Below are positions 33,011 through 44,345 of a DNA stretch of 64,000 bases, in pieces. The translations under genes and the position numbers were made by a program. The DNA comes from Salmo trutta. Its lineage: Eukaryota > Chordata > Actinopteri > Salmoniformes > Salmonidae. The notes below the pieces were generated by a model. That model was not told the origin of the DNA. It did no database searches and saw only the letters and a list, made by a program, of their open reading frames with translations. Every line of letters starts with the position of its first letter. Position 1 is the first letter of the stretch. The stretch lies in contig NC_042973.1 in NCBI RefSeq assembly GCF_901001165.1, forward strand, positions 38,887,407 to 38,951,406, given 5' to 3'.

Positions 33011-33480
33011 ATTTTATTTATCTATTTTTTTCACCCCTTTTTTCTCCCCAAAAAAGGGGGAGCAATGAGTCTTGTCTCATCGCTGTAACTCCCAAACAGA
33101 CTTGTGAGAGGCGAAGGTCGAGATCCATGCGTCCTCCGAAACACAACCCAACCAAGTCGCACTGCTTCTTGACACAATGCCCATCCACCCCGGAAGCCAG
33201 CCGCACCAATGTGTCGGAGGAAACACCGTACACCTGGTGACCGTGTCAGTGTGCACTGCACCCGGCCCGCCACAGGAGTCATTAGTGCGCGATGAGACAA
33301 GGATATCCTTGCCGGCCAAACCCTCCCTAACCCGGCCAATGCTGGGCCAATTGTGCGCCGCCCCACGGGCCTCCCAGTCATGGCCAGCTGATAGAGAGCC
33401 TGGACTCGAACCCAGAATCTCTAGTGGCACAGCTAGCACTGCGATGCAGTGCCTTAGACCACTGCGCCACTCGGGAGGCC
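33011..33480 (-). mobile_element. tRNA-derived SINE of about 470 bp
   Basis: On the minus strand it starts ggcctcccgagtggcgcag with an A-box-like tggcgcagtggtctaagg (33452-33469) and a B-box ggttcgagtcc (33402-33412), the internal promoter of RNA polymerase III. The long central body (cggaggacgcatgg, ggtgtttcctccgacacatt) and an A-rich 3' end follow. I recognise it as a widespread fish SINE. Open frames here on both strands are by-products. Confidence 0.88.
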
Positions 33481-33870
33481 CATTGTTTTCTTTATCAATG
33501 AAACAATAAATACAATAAGGAGTGTGAATGCAATAAGGGGTGTTAAGGAGTGGTATGGAGTGTTAAGGGGTGTTAAAGAATGGTAAACAATGTTCCCAGC
33601 CCGCGCAGAGATGCACGAGATTGAACTTCACAAAAATATACATTATCTTTCCTGGCTTTAAACATATCAACTTTTGCCTCTACTGTGGATATTGGGATTA
33701 AATCAAAGTCCCTTTCAATGCAACAAATCCAACTTCAAGACTGAGTTGGTGATTTTGTTGTCAGAGTAGCTTTGTTCTATTTCACAGGCATGAGTGGTCT
33801 TTCCACCACCAGCAGTCAGAAAGTGATTACAGAGCAGAGCTGCATGTAGCTACATGTGCACATTTGTTGG
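33481..33870. other. no gene seen
   Basis: Short imperfect repeats of ggtgttaagg (33530-33590), then unremarkable sequence. Confidence 0.5.
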
Positions 33871-33872
33871 TA

Positions 33873-35357
33873 CAGTGCCTTGCAAAGGTATTCACCCCCC
33901 CTTGCCATTTATCCTATTTTGTTGCATTACAACATGTAATTTAAATGCATTTTTATTTGGATTTCATGTAATGGACATACACAAAATAGTCCAAATTGGT
34001 GAAGTGAAATGAAATTCTAAAAAATAAAATGGAAAAGTGGTGCGTGCATATGTATTCACCCCCTTTGCTATGAAGCCACTAAATAAGATCTGGTGCAACC
34101 AATTACCTTCAGAAGTCACATAATTAATTAAATAAAGTCCACCTGTGTGCAATCTAAGTGTCACATGATCTGTCACATGATCTCAGTATATATACACCTG
34201 TTCTGAAAGGCCCCAGAGTCTGCAACACCACTAAGCAAGTGGCACCATGAAGAACAAGGAGCTCTCCAAACAGGTCAGGGACAAAGTTGTGGAGAAGTAC
34301 AGATCAGGGTTGGGTTATAAAAAAATATCCAAAACTTTGAACATCCCATGGAGCACCATTAAATCCATTATTATAAAATGGAAAGAATATGGCACCACAA
34401 CAAATCTGCCAAGAGAGGGCCGCCCACCAAAACTCATGGACCAGGCAAGGAGGGCATTAATCAGAGAGGCAACAAAGCGACCAAAGATAACCCTGAAGGA
34501 GCTTCAAAGGTCCACAGCGGAGATTGGAGTATCTGTCCATTGGACCACTTCAAGCCATACACTCCACAGAGCTGGGCTTTATGGAAGTGGCCAGAAAAAA
34601 GCCATTGCTTAATGAAAAAATAAGCAAACACATTTGGTGTTTGCATGTGGGAGATTCCCCAAACATATTAAAGAAGGTATTCTGGTCAGATGAGACTAAA
34701 ATGTAGCTTTTTGGCCATCAAGGAAAACACTATGTCTGGCACAAACCCAACACCTCTCATCACCCCGAGAACCCCATCCCCACAGTGTAGCATGGTGGTG
34801 GCAGCATCATGCTGTGGGGATGTTTTGCATCGGCAGGGACTGGGAAACTGGTCAGAATTGAAGGAATGATGGATGGCGCTAAATACAGGGAAATTCTTGA
34901 GGGAAACCTGTTTCAGTCTTCCAGAAATGTGAGACTGGGACAGAGGTTCACCTTCCAGCAGGGCAATGATCCTAAGCATACTGCTAAAGCAACACTTGAG
35001 TGGTTTAAGGGGAAACATTTAAATGTCTTGGAATGGCCTCGTCAAATCCCAGACCTCAATCCAATTGAGAATCTGTGGTATGACTTAAAGATTGCTGTAC
35101 ACGAGCAGGAACCCATCCAACTTAAAGGAGCTGGAGCAGTTTTGCCTTGAAGAATGGGCAACAATCCCAGTGGCTAGATGTTTTTTTGTCTTATTTCTTG
35201 TTTGTTTCACAATAAAACATATTTTGCACCTTCAAAGTGGTAGGCATGTTGTTTAAATCAAATGATACAAACCCCCCAAAATCTATTTTAATTCCAGGTT
35301 GTAAGGCAACAAAATAGGAAAAATGCCAAGAGGGGTGAATACTTTCGCAAGGCACTC
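33873..35357 (+). mobile_element. Tc1-like transposon copy, complete ends, plus strand
   Basis: TIRs cagtgccttgcaaaggtatt and, at the right, reversed gagtgccttgcgaaagtatt, flanked by TA (33871-33872, 35358-35359). Length about 1.49 kb, normal for Tc1. Second terminal direct-repeat-like sites tattcaccccc occur at 34052. A transposase pseudogene occupies 34247-35150. A second, inverted copy lies at 36900-38454. Confidence 0.94.
34247..35150 (+). pseudogene. Tc1 transposase, frameshifted
   Basis: The N-terminal frame 34247-34612 has the paired-like helix-turn-helix DNA-binding domain (MKNKELSKQVRDKVVEKYRS, YKKISKTLNIPWSTIKSII) and the linker GRPPKLMDQARR. A frameshift near 34590 and a stop at 34704 (atgtag) break the middle, where FWSDETKM holds the first Asp. 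The last frame 34809-35150 has MLWGCFASAGTGKLVRIEGM, then QQGNDPKHTA and NPIENLWYDLK. The family's second catalytic Asp, QQDN, is Gly here. The C-terminus also departs from the family after QLKGAGAV. The protein cannot be active. Confidence 0.92.
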
Positions 35358-35359
35358 TA

Positions 35360-35985
35360 TATCCCAAGGTAAGTCCATGAGATGAAATTACGTGGATCTC
35401 CTGGACTGAGTTTATGATCCCATAGCATTACACCATCTCACACACACACTTGCAAAACCAATAGAGTCATGGAAAGGCCTGAGTTAAAGAGAGTTCAACT
35501 GTTTGTATAGCAGTCATGAACATTTGAGTGGATTTTCCATCATTGAGGAGAATGTTTAACAATGGATTGCTTATGATGGTGGAAAAAGTGTGTGTGTGTG
35601 TGTGTGTATGTGCGTGTGTGTGCGTATCAGAGTGGAGAATGATACAAAATTATTTTTTTATGATGAAACAATAGTGATTTTGATTGATAAGGAAACGTTA
35701 GTGGTGGTGATCACCGTTTCCCCCATTGTCAAATAAGTGTAGTGCGCTTTAACATCTCTGGCTCCAGGCCGATTCCCAGACAAGACATAATAACGGTGAG
35801 GCAAAACTAGGAGTGCTGATCTAGGATCAGGTCCCCCCAAGCCATATAATCATATTTATATTCACTCTGAGATGCTTGGTGAATATATGTCCCGACTCAA
35901 TCGAGTAGAAAATAGCATCTCTTAGGTTAAAACCATATCCAGCTCTCCTTACCACTCCTTAACACCAATGTTTCTTCTAATTAAT
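35360..35985. other. no gene seen
   Basis: Contains a short GT run at 35588-35608. No element recognised. Confidence 0.5.
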
Positions 35986-36897
35986 TTAAAATGGCGCCAA
36001 CAGAGAGGGCGGTAACTCACCAGCACTACCAACATTACGACCAGGAATATGACTTTCCTGAAGCAGATCCTTTGTTCACACCCCCCAGGGCAATTGAACT
36101 GATTCCAGAGGCCTACCCAAAACAACGCAGGCGGAGGAAAGGTACTCAGAATGGTCTTCTAGTCTGACTTAGGAGGCGCGCACACCACCCACCACTTCCG
36201 AGTATATTACTCGCTAATGTTCAGTGTCTGGATACTAAAGTTGACGAGCTCAGGGCGAGGGTTTCTTTCCAGAGAGACGTCAGGGAATATAACATTCTGG
36301 GGTTTCACGAAAACATGGCTCTCTTGGGATATACTGTCTGAGTCGGTCCAGCCAGTTGGGTTCTCAGTTCATCGCGTAGACAGGACTAAGTACCTCCCCC
36401 GGGAAGAAGAAGGGCGGGGGTGTATGTTTAATGATTAACGACTCATGGTGTAATTGTGATAATATACAGGAACTCAAGTCCTTTTGTTCACCCGACCTAG
36501 AATACCTCACAATCAAATGCCGACCATATTATTTCCAAAGAGAATTTTCTTCGGTTATAGTCACGGCCGTGTACATCCCCCCTCAAGCCGATACCATGAT
36601 GGCCCTAAAGGAACAACACTGGAATTTATGCAAACTGGAAACCACATATCCTGAGGCTGCATTTACTGTAGCTGAGGATTATAAGAAAGCAAATTTGAGG
36701 AAAAGGCTACTGAAGTTAAATCAACACATTGACTGTAGTACTCGAGCTGCTAAAACACTAGACCACTAGTACTCCAACTTCCGGGATGCCTACAAGGCCT
36801 TCCCCCGCCCTTTTTTCTGCAAATCTGACCATGACTCCATTTTGCTCCTCCTTTCCTATAGGCGGAAACTCAAACAGGAAGTACCTGTGCTAAGGAC
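35986..36897 (+). pseudogene. LINE endonuclease region, copy 1
   Basis: Encodes parts of a retrotransposon protein in several frames: LLANVQCLDTKVDELR and DVREYNI near 36210-36290, VHRVDRTK at about 36370, GCMFNDSWCN then DLEYLTIKCRPYYFQREFSS and VTAVYIPPQADT (36431-36600), and KANLRKRLLKLNQHIDCSTR (36680-36760). These are endonuclease motifs of a fish LINE also found at 49757-52015. Compared with the family, the GDFN-type motif after the ALKE segment is lost by deletion. It ends at the TA where the inverted Tc1 begins (ggacTA). After the Tc1 the LINE does not resume, so one side has been lost. Confidence 0.82.
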
Positions 36898-36899
36898 TA

Positions 36900-38454
36900 G
36901 AGTGCCTTGAGAAAGTATTCACCCCCTTGGCATTTATCCTATTTTGTTGCCTTACAACCTGGAATTACATTTTTGGGGAGGTTTGTTTCATTTGATTTAC
37001 ACAACATGCCTACCACTTTGAAGATGCAAAATATTTTTTCTTGTGAAACAAACAAGAAATAAGACAACTTGAGCGTGCATAACTATTCACCCCCAAAGTC
37101 AATACTTTGTAGAGCCACCTTTTGCAGCAATTACAGCTGTAAGTCTCTTGGGATATGTCTCTATAAGCTTGGCACATCTAGCCACTGGGATTGTTGCCCA
37201 TTCTTCAAGGCAAAACTGCTTCAGCTCCTTCAAGTTGGATGGGTTCCTGCTCGTGTACAGCAATCTTTAAGTCATACCACAGATTCTCAATTGGATTGAG
37301 GTCTGGGATTTGACGAGGCCATTCCAAGACATTTAAATGTTTCCCCTTAAACCACTCAAGTGTTGCTTTAGCAGTATTCTTAGGGTCATTGCCCTGCTGG
37401 ACGGTGAACCTCCGTCCCAGTCTCAAATCTCTGGGAGACTGAAACAGGTTTCCCTCAAGAATTTCCCTGTATTTAGCGCCATCCATCATTTCTTCAATTC
37501 TGACCAGTTTCCCAGTCCCTGCCAATGCAAAACATCCCCACAGCATGATGCTGGCACCACCATGCTTTACTGTGGGGATGCTGTTCTCAGGTTGATGAGA
37601 GGTGTTGGGTTTGTGCCAGACATAGCGTTTTCATTTTAGTCTCATCTGACCAGAGTACCTTCTTCCATATGTTTGGGGAGTCTCCCACATGCCTTTTGGC
37701 GAACACCAAATGTGTTTGCTTATTTTTTTATTTAAGCAATGGCTTTTTTCTGGCCACTTCCATAAACCCAGCTCTGTGGAGTGTATGGCTTGAAGTGTTC
37801 CAATGGACAGATACTCCAATCTCCGCTGTGGAGCTTTGCAGCTCCTTCAGGGTTATCTTTGGTCGCTTTGTTGCCTCTCTGATTCATGCCCTCCTTGCCT
37901 GGTCCATGAGTTTTAGTGGGCGGCCCTCTCTTGGCAGATTTGTTGTGGTGCCATATTCTTTCCATTTTTCAATAATGGATTTAATGGTGCTCTGTGGATG
38001 TTCAAAGTTTCTGATATTTTTTTATAACCCAACCATGATCTATACTTCTCCACAACTTTGTCCCTGACCTGTTTGGAGAGCTCCTTGTTCTTCATGGTGC
38101 CACTTGCTTAGTGGTGTTGCAGACTCTGGGGCCTTTCAGAACAGGTGTATATATACTGAGATCATGTAACAGATCATGTGACACTTAAATAAAGTCCACC
38201 TGTGTGCAATCTAATGAATTATGTGACTTCTGAAGGTAATTGGTTGCACCAGATCTTATTTAGTGGCTTCATAGCAAAGGTGGTGAATACATATGCACGC
38301 ACCACTTTTCCATTTTTTTTTTTTCATTTCACTTTACCAATTTTTGTGTATGTCCATTACATGAAATCCAAATAAAAATGCATTTAAATTACAGGTTGTA
38401 ATGCAACAAAATAGGAAAAACGTTAAGGGGGGTGAATACTTTTGCAAGGCACTG
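36900..38454 (-). mobile_element. Tc1-like transposon copy, complete ends, minus strand
   Basis: Ends gagtgccttgagaaagtatt (left) and ...caaggcactg (right) next to TA (36898-36899, 38455-38456). It is the same family as 33873-35357 but inverted, about 1.55 kb. It includes sequence around 37080-37200 (aatactttgtagagccacc, cacatctagccactgggatt) that the plus copy has lost. The pseudogene is at 37205-38095. Confidence 0.94.
37100..38095 (-). pseudogene. Tc1 transposase, frameshifted (inverted copy)
   Basis: Minus frames hold the N-terminal helix-turn-helix (38095-37913: MKNKELSKQVRDKVVEKYRS, ISETLNIHRAPL), the middle with ETKM-like DDE block and the last part (37546-37205: MLWGCFALAGTGKLVRIEEM, QQGNDPKNTA, NPIENLWYDLK). 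Frameshifts separate them. As in the other copy the second catalytic Asp is Gly (gggcaatgaccc). The end near 37110-37200 encodes the family's C-terminal segment with a one-frame shift. Confidence 0.9.
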
Positions 38455-38597
38455 TAAAGATTATGTTGTCGGGCCGTATACTGTGTAAGATAGATATACT
38501 GAGTAATGGTCTACGCTGGTTCTGTGTCAACAGGCATGCAACCGGAGAAAATAATGTGAAATTGAAGAAATGTAATGGTAGTGACATAGAACATGTA

Positions 38598-40030
38598 CAG
38601 TGCCTTCATAAAGAATTCAGACCCTTTGACTTTTTGTTACGTTGCAACCTTATTCTAAAATGTATTATATCATTTTTTTACCTCATCAGTCTACACACAA
38701 TACCCCATAATGACAACGCAAAAACAGGTTTTTAGAAACTGAAATATCACATTTACATAAGTATTCAGACCCTTTACTCAGTACTTTGTTGAAGCACCTT
38801 TGGCAGCGATTACAGCATCAAATCTCCTTGGGTATGACTCTACAAGCTTGGCACAACTGTATTTGGGGAGTATCTTCCATTCTTCTCTGCAGATCCTCTC
38901 AAGCTCTGTCAGTTTGGCTGGGGAGCGTTGCTGCACAGCTATTTTCAGGTCTCTCCAGAGATGTTCGATTGGGTTCAAGTCCGGGCTCTGGCTTGGCCAC
39001 TGAAGGACATTCAGAGACTTGTCCCGAAGCCACTCCTGTTCTTTGCTCCGTTCATCTTTGCCTCGATCCTAACTAGTCTCCCAGTCCCTGCCACTGAAAA
39101 ACATCCCAACAGCATGATGCTGCCACCACCATGCTTCACCGTAGGGATGGTGCCAGGTTTCCTCCAGACTTGACGCTTGGCATTCAGTCCAAAGACTTTA
39201 AACTTGGTTTCATCAGACTAGAGAATCTTGTTTCTAATGGTCTGAGAGTCTTTAGGTGCCGTTTTGGAAAACTCCAAGTAGGGCGTCATGTGCCTTTTAC
39301 TGAGGAGTGGCTTCCGTCTGGCCACTGCCATAAAGGCTTGATTGGTGGAGTGCTGCAGAGATGGATGTCCTTCTGGAAGGTTCTTCCATCTCCACAAAGG
39401 AACTCTAGAGCTCTGTCAGAGTTCTTGGTCAGGTTCTTGGTCACCTCCCTGACAAAGGCCCTTCTACCTCGATTGCTCAGTTTGGCCGGGTGGCATGCTC
39501 TAGGAAGATTCTTGCCGATTTTAAACTTCTTCCATTTAAGAATGATTGAGGCCAATGTGTTCTTGGGGACCTTCAATCCTGCAGACATTTTTTGGTACCC
39601 TTCCCCAGATCTGTGCCTCGACACAATTCTGTCTCGTAGCTCTACGGACAATTCCTTCAACCTCATGCCTTAGTTTTTTCTCCGACATGCATTGTCAACT
39701 GTGGGACCTTATATAGACAGCCGTGTGCCTTTCCAAATCATGTCTAATAAATTGAATTTAACACAGGTGGACTCCAATCAAGTTGTAGAAACATCTCAAG
39801 GATGATCAATGGAAACAGGATGCACCTGAGCTCAATTTAGTCTCATAGCAAAGGGTTTTTTATTTTTTATACATTTTTACAAAATTATAAAAATCTGTTT
39901 TCACATTGTCATTATGGGTTATTGTGTGTATATTGCTGAGGAAAATATTTTATTTCATAGATTTCAGAATAAAGCTGTAACATAACAAAATGTGGACGAA
40001 GTCAAGGGGTCTGAATACTTTCACTCACAC
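38598..40030 (-). mobile_element. second Tc1 family, minus strand
   Basis: Left end cagtgccttcataaagaatt beside TA (38596-38597); right end ctgaatactttcactcacac is degraded. A subterminal copy of the end motif, aagtattcagaccc, lies at 38759. The frame 39666-39286 encodes MRLKELSVELRDRIVSRHRS, GYQKMSAGLKVPKNTLASII and a linker; 38978-38778 encodes MNPIEHLWRDLKIAVQQRSP to the end YPRRFDAVIAAKGASTKY. Central parts are frameshifted. This family is distinct from the 33.9-38.5 kb pair. Confidence 0.92.
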
Positions 40031-40039
40031 ATCAAGTGT

Positions 40040-40857
40040 TATGAGATGTTTGTCAGACAACTTCCATAACTATATGAACTTTTCCAATTGAACTCTTGAT
40101 TTCATTTTGCTGTTTTTCTCCAGTGAACCCTTCATCATCCTCATCATCATCACTAACCTGTTATGTTTTTTCTCTTACAGTCCCAGCTGTCAGAGAGTTG
40201 AGACCGTCACACAGGTATGGAGACTTCTCTTTCAAACATCCAAATGTTATATGTCAACCAAATCAATACATTAGGGAAGAACCAGTTTGGAGAACTTCGT
40301 AATGGTTAATAGGTTTTGGTTCAGGTCTTGTTAGTGTGTTGCAGTTTCCTGGCTGTCAATTCTTAAATACACAAGAGAAAAATAACCCACCTGATCTGTG
40401 GTTGACAGACATTTTCTCCTATCATGAATCATGTGGATACAATCAGACTGTGCAATACATCCATTCTGATTGTGCTTCATCTTAATGTGCTGAAAGTCTT
40501 TTGGAAGTTAAGCAGAGCTGTAGTGATGCGATATGAGCACATGTTTAAATGATTGACTAATTGGATAATTACAATCAGTTAGTTTATCACACAAGTAAGC
40601 AAACAAAGACGTAACACACACACACCATATACGGTTATTCCACTATGTGTGTGGACCGATGGCTGGCTACTAAGGAGCCCAGGAGTGTGCTCGCTGTTTA
40701 TTCTGCTTTGATACAGATTACAGGCCCTCTGCTGGACCTGGTCCTAGCTCTGCATCACACACCCCAAACCACCTCCCATCTCCCTCCATCAGTACAGCTA
40801 ATTGGTCCTGCTCTTTCCGCACTCATTTCCCTATTGAACGACAGGTTCCAAGAGGAT
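40040..40857. other. no certain gene; one exon-like segment
   Basis: At 40181-40214 a 34-bp stretch is bounded by a strong acceptor-like tract (tgttttttctcttacag) and a donor-like cacag|gtatgg. Its coding content is too short to judge. The frame 40645-40908 has no family motif and ends inside a foldback repeat. Confidence 0.35.
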
Positions 40858-42163
40858 TTGCAGATGTGGGATCTTAATTATAGCCAGTTTGCTACAGCAG
40901 GAAAATAATCCTGCAGCAACAGGAAATGTGGATTATTATATGGATTACAATTAATGGACATATTTGTAAGGGTTGATACATTTTTCATAGGGGAAATTCA
41001 AGTCTGAAATTTCAAAGTGGAAATGACAAACTCCTGAAAACTTTTGAAACCTCAAATACACAACAACTTTAATTCTTATGCTTGGGGGCGCTATTTTCAC
41101 GTCTGGATGAAAAGTGTGCCCAAAGTAAACTGCCTGCTACTCAGGCCCAGAAGCTAGCATATGCATATAATTGGTAGATTTGGATAGAAAACACAAAGTT
41201 TCTAAAACCGTTTGAATGATGTCTGTGAGTATAACAGAACTTATTTGGCAGGTGAAACCCCGAGGACAAACTATCCAGGAAAATAATTATTTGAGGTCAC
41301 TCTCTTTTCAATGGGTTTCATTAAGATTCTAGAATTCTAAGGCAGTTGCTTATAGTTCCTATTGCTTCCACTGGATGTCAACAGTCTTTAGAAATTGGTT
41401 GATATTTTTCCTTTGTATAATGAAGAAGTAGTCCTGTTCAGAACGAGGGTAGAGTGAAGTGTACTGTTTGATAGAGGCGCATGACCTGAAAAGCACGCTC
41501 CACTTTGTTTTCCTCCGGTATTGAACGCAGTTTATCCCGTCTTAAATTGTATATATTATTTATGTTAAAAAATACCTGAAGTTGTATTAGGAAAGTTGTT
41601 TGAAATGTTTGGACAAAGATTACAGGTAACTTATGAGATATTTTGTAGTCATGTTGCGCGAGTTGGAGCCGGTGTTTTTCTGGATCAAAGGTGCCAAATA
41701 AATTTACATTTTGGATATATAATGATGAAATGAATCGAACAAAAGGACCATTTGTGATGTTTATGGGACATATTGGAGTGCCAACAGAAGAACCTCGTCA
41801 AAGGTAAGGCATGAATTATATTGTTATTTCTGAGTTTTGTGTCGCACCTGGCGGGATGAAATATGATTGTCTGTGTTTGTTTGATGGGGTGCTGTCCTCA
41901 GATAATAACATGGTTTGCTTTCGCCATAAAGCCTTTTTGAAATCTGACACAGTGGCTAGATTAACAAGAAGTTCAGCTTTAATTTGGTGAATTGCACTTG
42001 TGAATGTATGAAAGTTAAATATTTTTTATAATTTCTTTTTAATTTGGCGCTCTGCTATTTCACCGGATGTTGTCAAATCGATCCCGTTAACGGGATTTGA
42101 GCCATAAGAAGATAAATTATTAACATTTCCGGCATTACAGCAAATTAAGATCCTAAATCTGTA
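40858..42163. mobile_element. foldback element interrupted by the modular repeat
   Basis: Left end agatgtgggatcttaatta (about 40862) and right end, reversed, agatttaggatcttaattt (about 42160) form an inverted repeat. The left arm (gctacagcaggaaaataatc, ttcaagtctgaaatttcaaa) is a familiar salmonid hairpin element. The insertion of the modular repeat occupies 41074-42112. Confidence 0.72.
41074..42112 (+). mobile_element. modular repeat, about 1-kb copy
   Basis: Begins cttatgcttgggggcgctat and ends gggatttgagccataagaag; the ends share an inverted cttatg-type word. Internal words atatgcatataattgg, tttctaaaaccgtttgaat, atgatgtctgtgagtataac and the block ending cgtcaaaggtaagg (41770-41815) tie it to 6093-7457. 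It ends with agcctttttgaaatctgac and caccggatgttgtcaa, shared with 50656-51177. Confidence 0.8.
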
Positions 42164-42364
42164 GGTCTTTTAGAAGCAGAGCAGTTGGTGGCTGATGTCA
42201 GGCTCGGAGGACTGTGGTGTGTCTGTGTTTGTGTGTGTCCCAGAGCCTTGTCAGTTCCAATGATGTGCATAAACCCTGGATGACTGACGGTGTGTTGTGT
42301 TGCAGCCACCGCACAGCCATCTTGGTACTCCTCCTCCATTATAAAAGGTATAGAAATCCAATTA

Positions 42365-42835
42365 GGGCTAGGGCCTATTTTCCTGAATTTCCGCCTGACT
42401 GACGTGCCCAAAGTAAGCTGCTTGTTACTCAGTCCCAGAAGCCAGGATATAGGTCCCAGGCTCTTATAATGGAAAGCTACGGGTCCTATGCAATTCTAGC
42501 TCGAAGATTGCAATTCCTATGGCTTCCACTAGATGTCAACAGTCTTTGTTTAAGGTTTTAGGCTTGTTTCTTCCAAAATGAGGACGAATTTTGAGTTTTG
42601 GTACAAAGAGTCACAGTGGAAAATCAGTCTGTCGGCGTGCCTGCTAATTTTACTTTTCTATTGAACATACTTCTTTCCGTATGAAATATTATAGTTTATT
42701 TACATTTTAGGGTACCTGAGGATTAAATAGAAACATAGTTTGACTAGTTTGAACAAAGTTTAGCGGTAGATTTTTGGATTCCTTTGTCTGCATGTTGAAC
42801 GAGTTGATTACTGAAATCGAGGGTGCCAACTTAAA
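42365..42835 (+). repeat. modular repeat, truncated copy
   Basis: Shares tgcccaaagtaagctgc, tgttactcag, ttcctatggcttccactaga and tgtcaacagtctttg with 41115-41395. It ends at about 42835 where a Tc1 fragment is joined (ggtgccaac|ttaaacag). Confidence 0.75.
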
Positions 42836-43228
42836 CAGCTTGCAAAATTCCAGAAAATGATGTCATGGCTTTAGAAGCTTCTGTTAGGCTAATTGATCAT
42901 TTGAGTCAATTGGAGGTGTACCTGTGTATGTATTTCAAGGCCTACCTTCAAACTCAGTGCCTCTTTACTTGTCATCATGGAAAAATCTAAAGAAATCAGT
43001 CAAGACCTCAGAAAAAAAATTGTAGACCTCCACAAGTCTGGTTCATCCTTGGGAGCAATTTCCAAATGCCTGAATGTACCCCGTTCATCGGTACAAACAA
43101 TAAAATAAAGTGGTGATCCTAACTGACCTAAGACAGGACATTTTTACTAGGATTAAATGTCAGGAATTGTGAAAAACTGAGTTTAAATGTATTTGGCTAA
43201 GGTGTATGTAAACTTCCGACTTCAACTG
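42836..43228 (+). mobile_element. Tc1 fragment retaining only the DNA-binding part
   Basis: Starts ttaaacagcttgcaaaattc, encodes a Tc1 N-terminus (MEKSKEISQDLRKKIVDLHK, then SSLGAISKCLNVPRSSVQ) at 42976-43105 and jumps after caaacaataaa to the right arm of the element (gtggtgatcctaactgacct ... cttccgacttcaactg). The catalytic domain is deleted. It is the same family as 19480-22112, which keeps the catalytic part and lacks this one. Confidence 0.9.
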
Positions 43229-43820
43229 TAGGTCTACATTGAACGCTATCTACATTGAACGCCACACATTGGCTGCTACTGTAGGCTGAATGATAGAACA
43301 GCTATTTCCATGTTAAAATGTTATGGGATGCATTTGCTCAATTGTTTTGATGGTAGTCCTCTCTGGTAAGCCTACAGTATGATTAAATAGCCACAGTAGC
43401 CTACTTGGTCACTGTTAAAACCGTAACTTAAAGTGGGTACAGCCTCAGTGTTCACAGTAAATGTGCAGTGGAAGTTGCACAGAGCTTTCAAGTTTGCACT
43501 CAGCAGACCTGAAATTTGCTCAGCTACGTAGTAGCCAATATCAGGGTGACAGTCACGGTAAGCACACACATAGCATGATGAAACAGTACACCCATAATCA
43601 ATCATTTTTATAAAAAATAAACAATCATCAGTTATAACTGAAAATGTTCAATTATTTGTTTAAAACTAACAGTGAAATACGACTCAGATTCAACCTCTGG
43701 TTTAAAAACAGAAGTCCAAACTCTCCCGGTACCGTAGCTCAATGTATGGTAATTGCATGGTAAGAAACGGAAAGAAAAAAAACACAGCTCAATCAAAACC
43801 ATCTAACCTATAGCAGAGCA
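43229..43820. other. no gene seen
   Basis: Short direct repeat (tctacattgaacgc twice at 43233-43262); otherwise unremarkable. Confidence 0.5.
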
Positions 43821-44345
43821 CTTTCCACACACCCACCACTTTCCTTTCCACACACCCACTCCTTTCCACACACCCACCACTTTCCACACACCCACCACTT
43901 TCCACACACCCACTCCTTTCCACACACCCACCACTTTCCTTTTGACACACCCACTACTTCCACACACCCACTCCTTTCCACACAACCACCACTTTCCTTT
44001 TGACACACCCACTCCTTTCCACACACCCACCACTTTCCTTTTGACACACCCACTACTTCCACACACCCACTCCTTTCCACACAACCACCACTTTCCTTTT
44101 GACACACCCACTCCTTTCCACACACCCACCACTTTCCACACACCCACTCCTTTCCACACACCCACCACTTTCCTTTTGACACACCCACTACTTCCACACA
44201 CCCACTCCTTTCCACACACCCACCACTTTCCTTTTGACACACCCACTACTTCCACACACCCACTCCTTTCCACACAACCACCACTTTCCTTTTGACACAT
44301 CCACTCCTTTCCACAAGTTCACTACTTTCCTTTCGACACACCCAC
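43821..44345. repeat. complex minisatellite
   Basis: Irregular tandem array of blocks such as cacacacccactcctttcc, acccaccactttcc and ttttgacacacccac, combined into longer units of about 60-135 bp. Purine/pyrimidine asymmetry is strong. The long open frames on both strands (WVCGKEW-type repeats on -) result from the repeat. Confidence 0.92.

Noticed and set aside
33402..33469. A functional tRNA gene because of A and B boxes
   Set aside because: The boxes are in the head of a SINE; the segment cannot fold into a complete tRNA and is followed by the SINE body.
33018..33509. Four overlapping frames of 71-120 residues
   Set aside because: All lie in the 470-bp SINE and reflect its GC content.
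43803..44300. Open frames of 117-165 residues on both strands
   Set aside because: They consist of the minisatellite read in several frames; no start, family or splice support.
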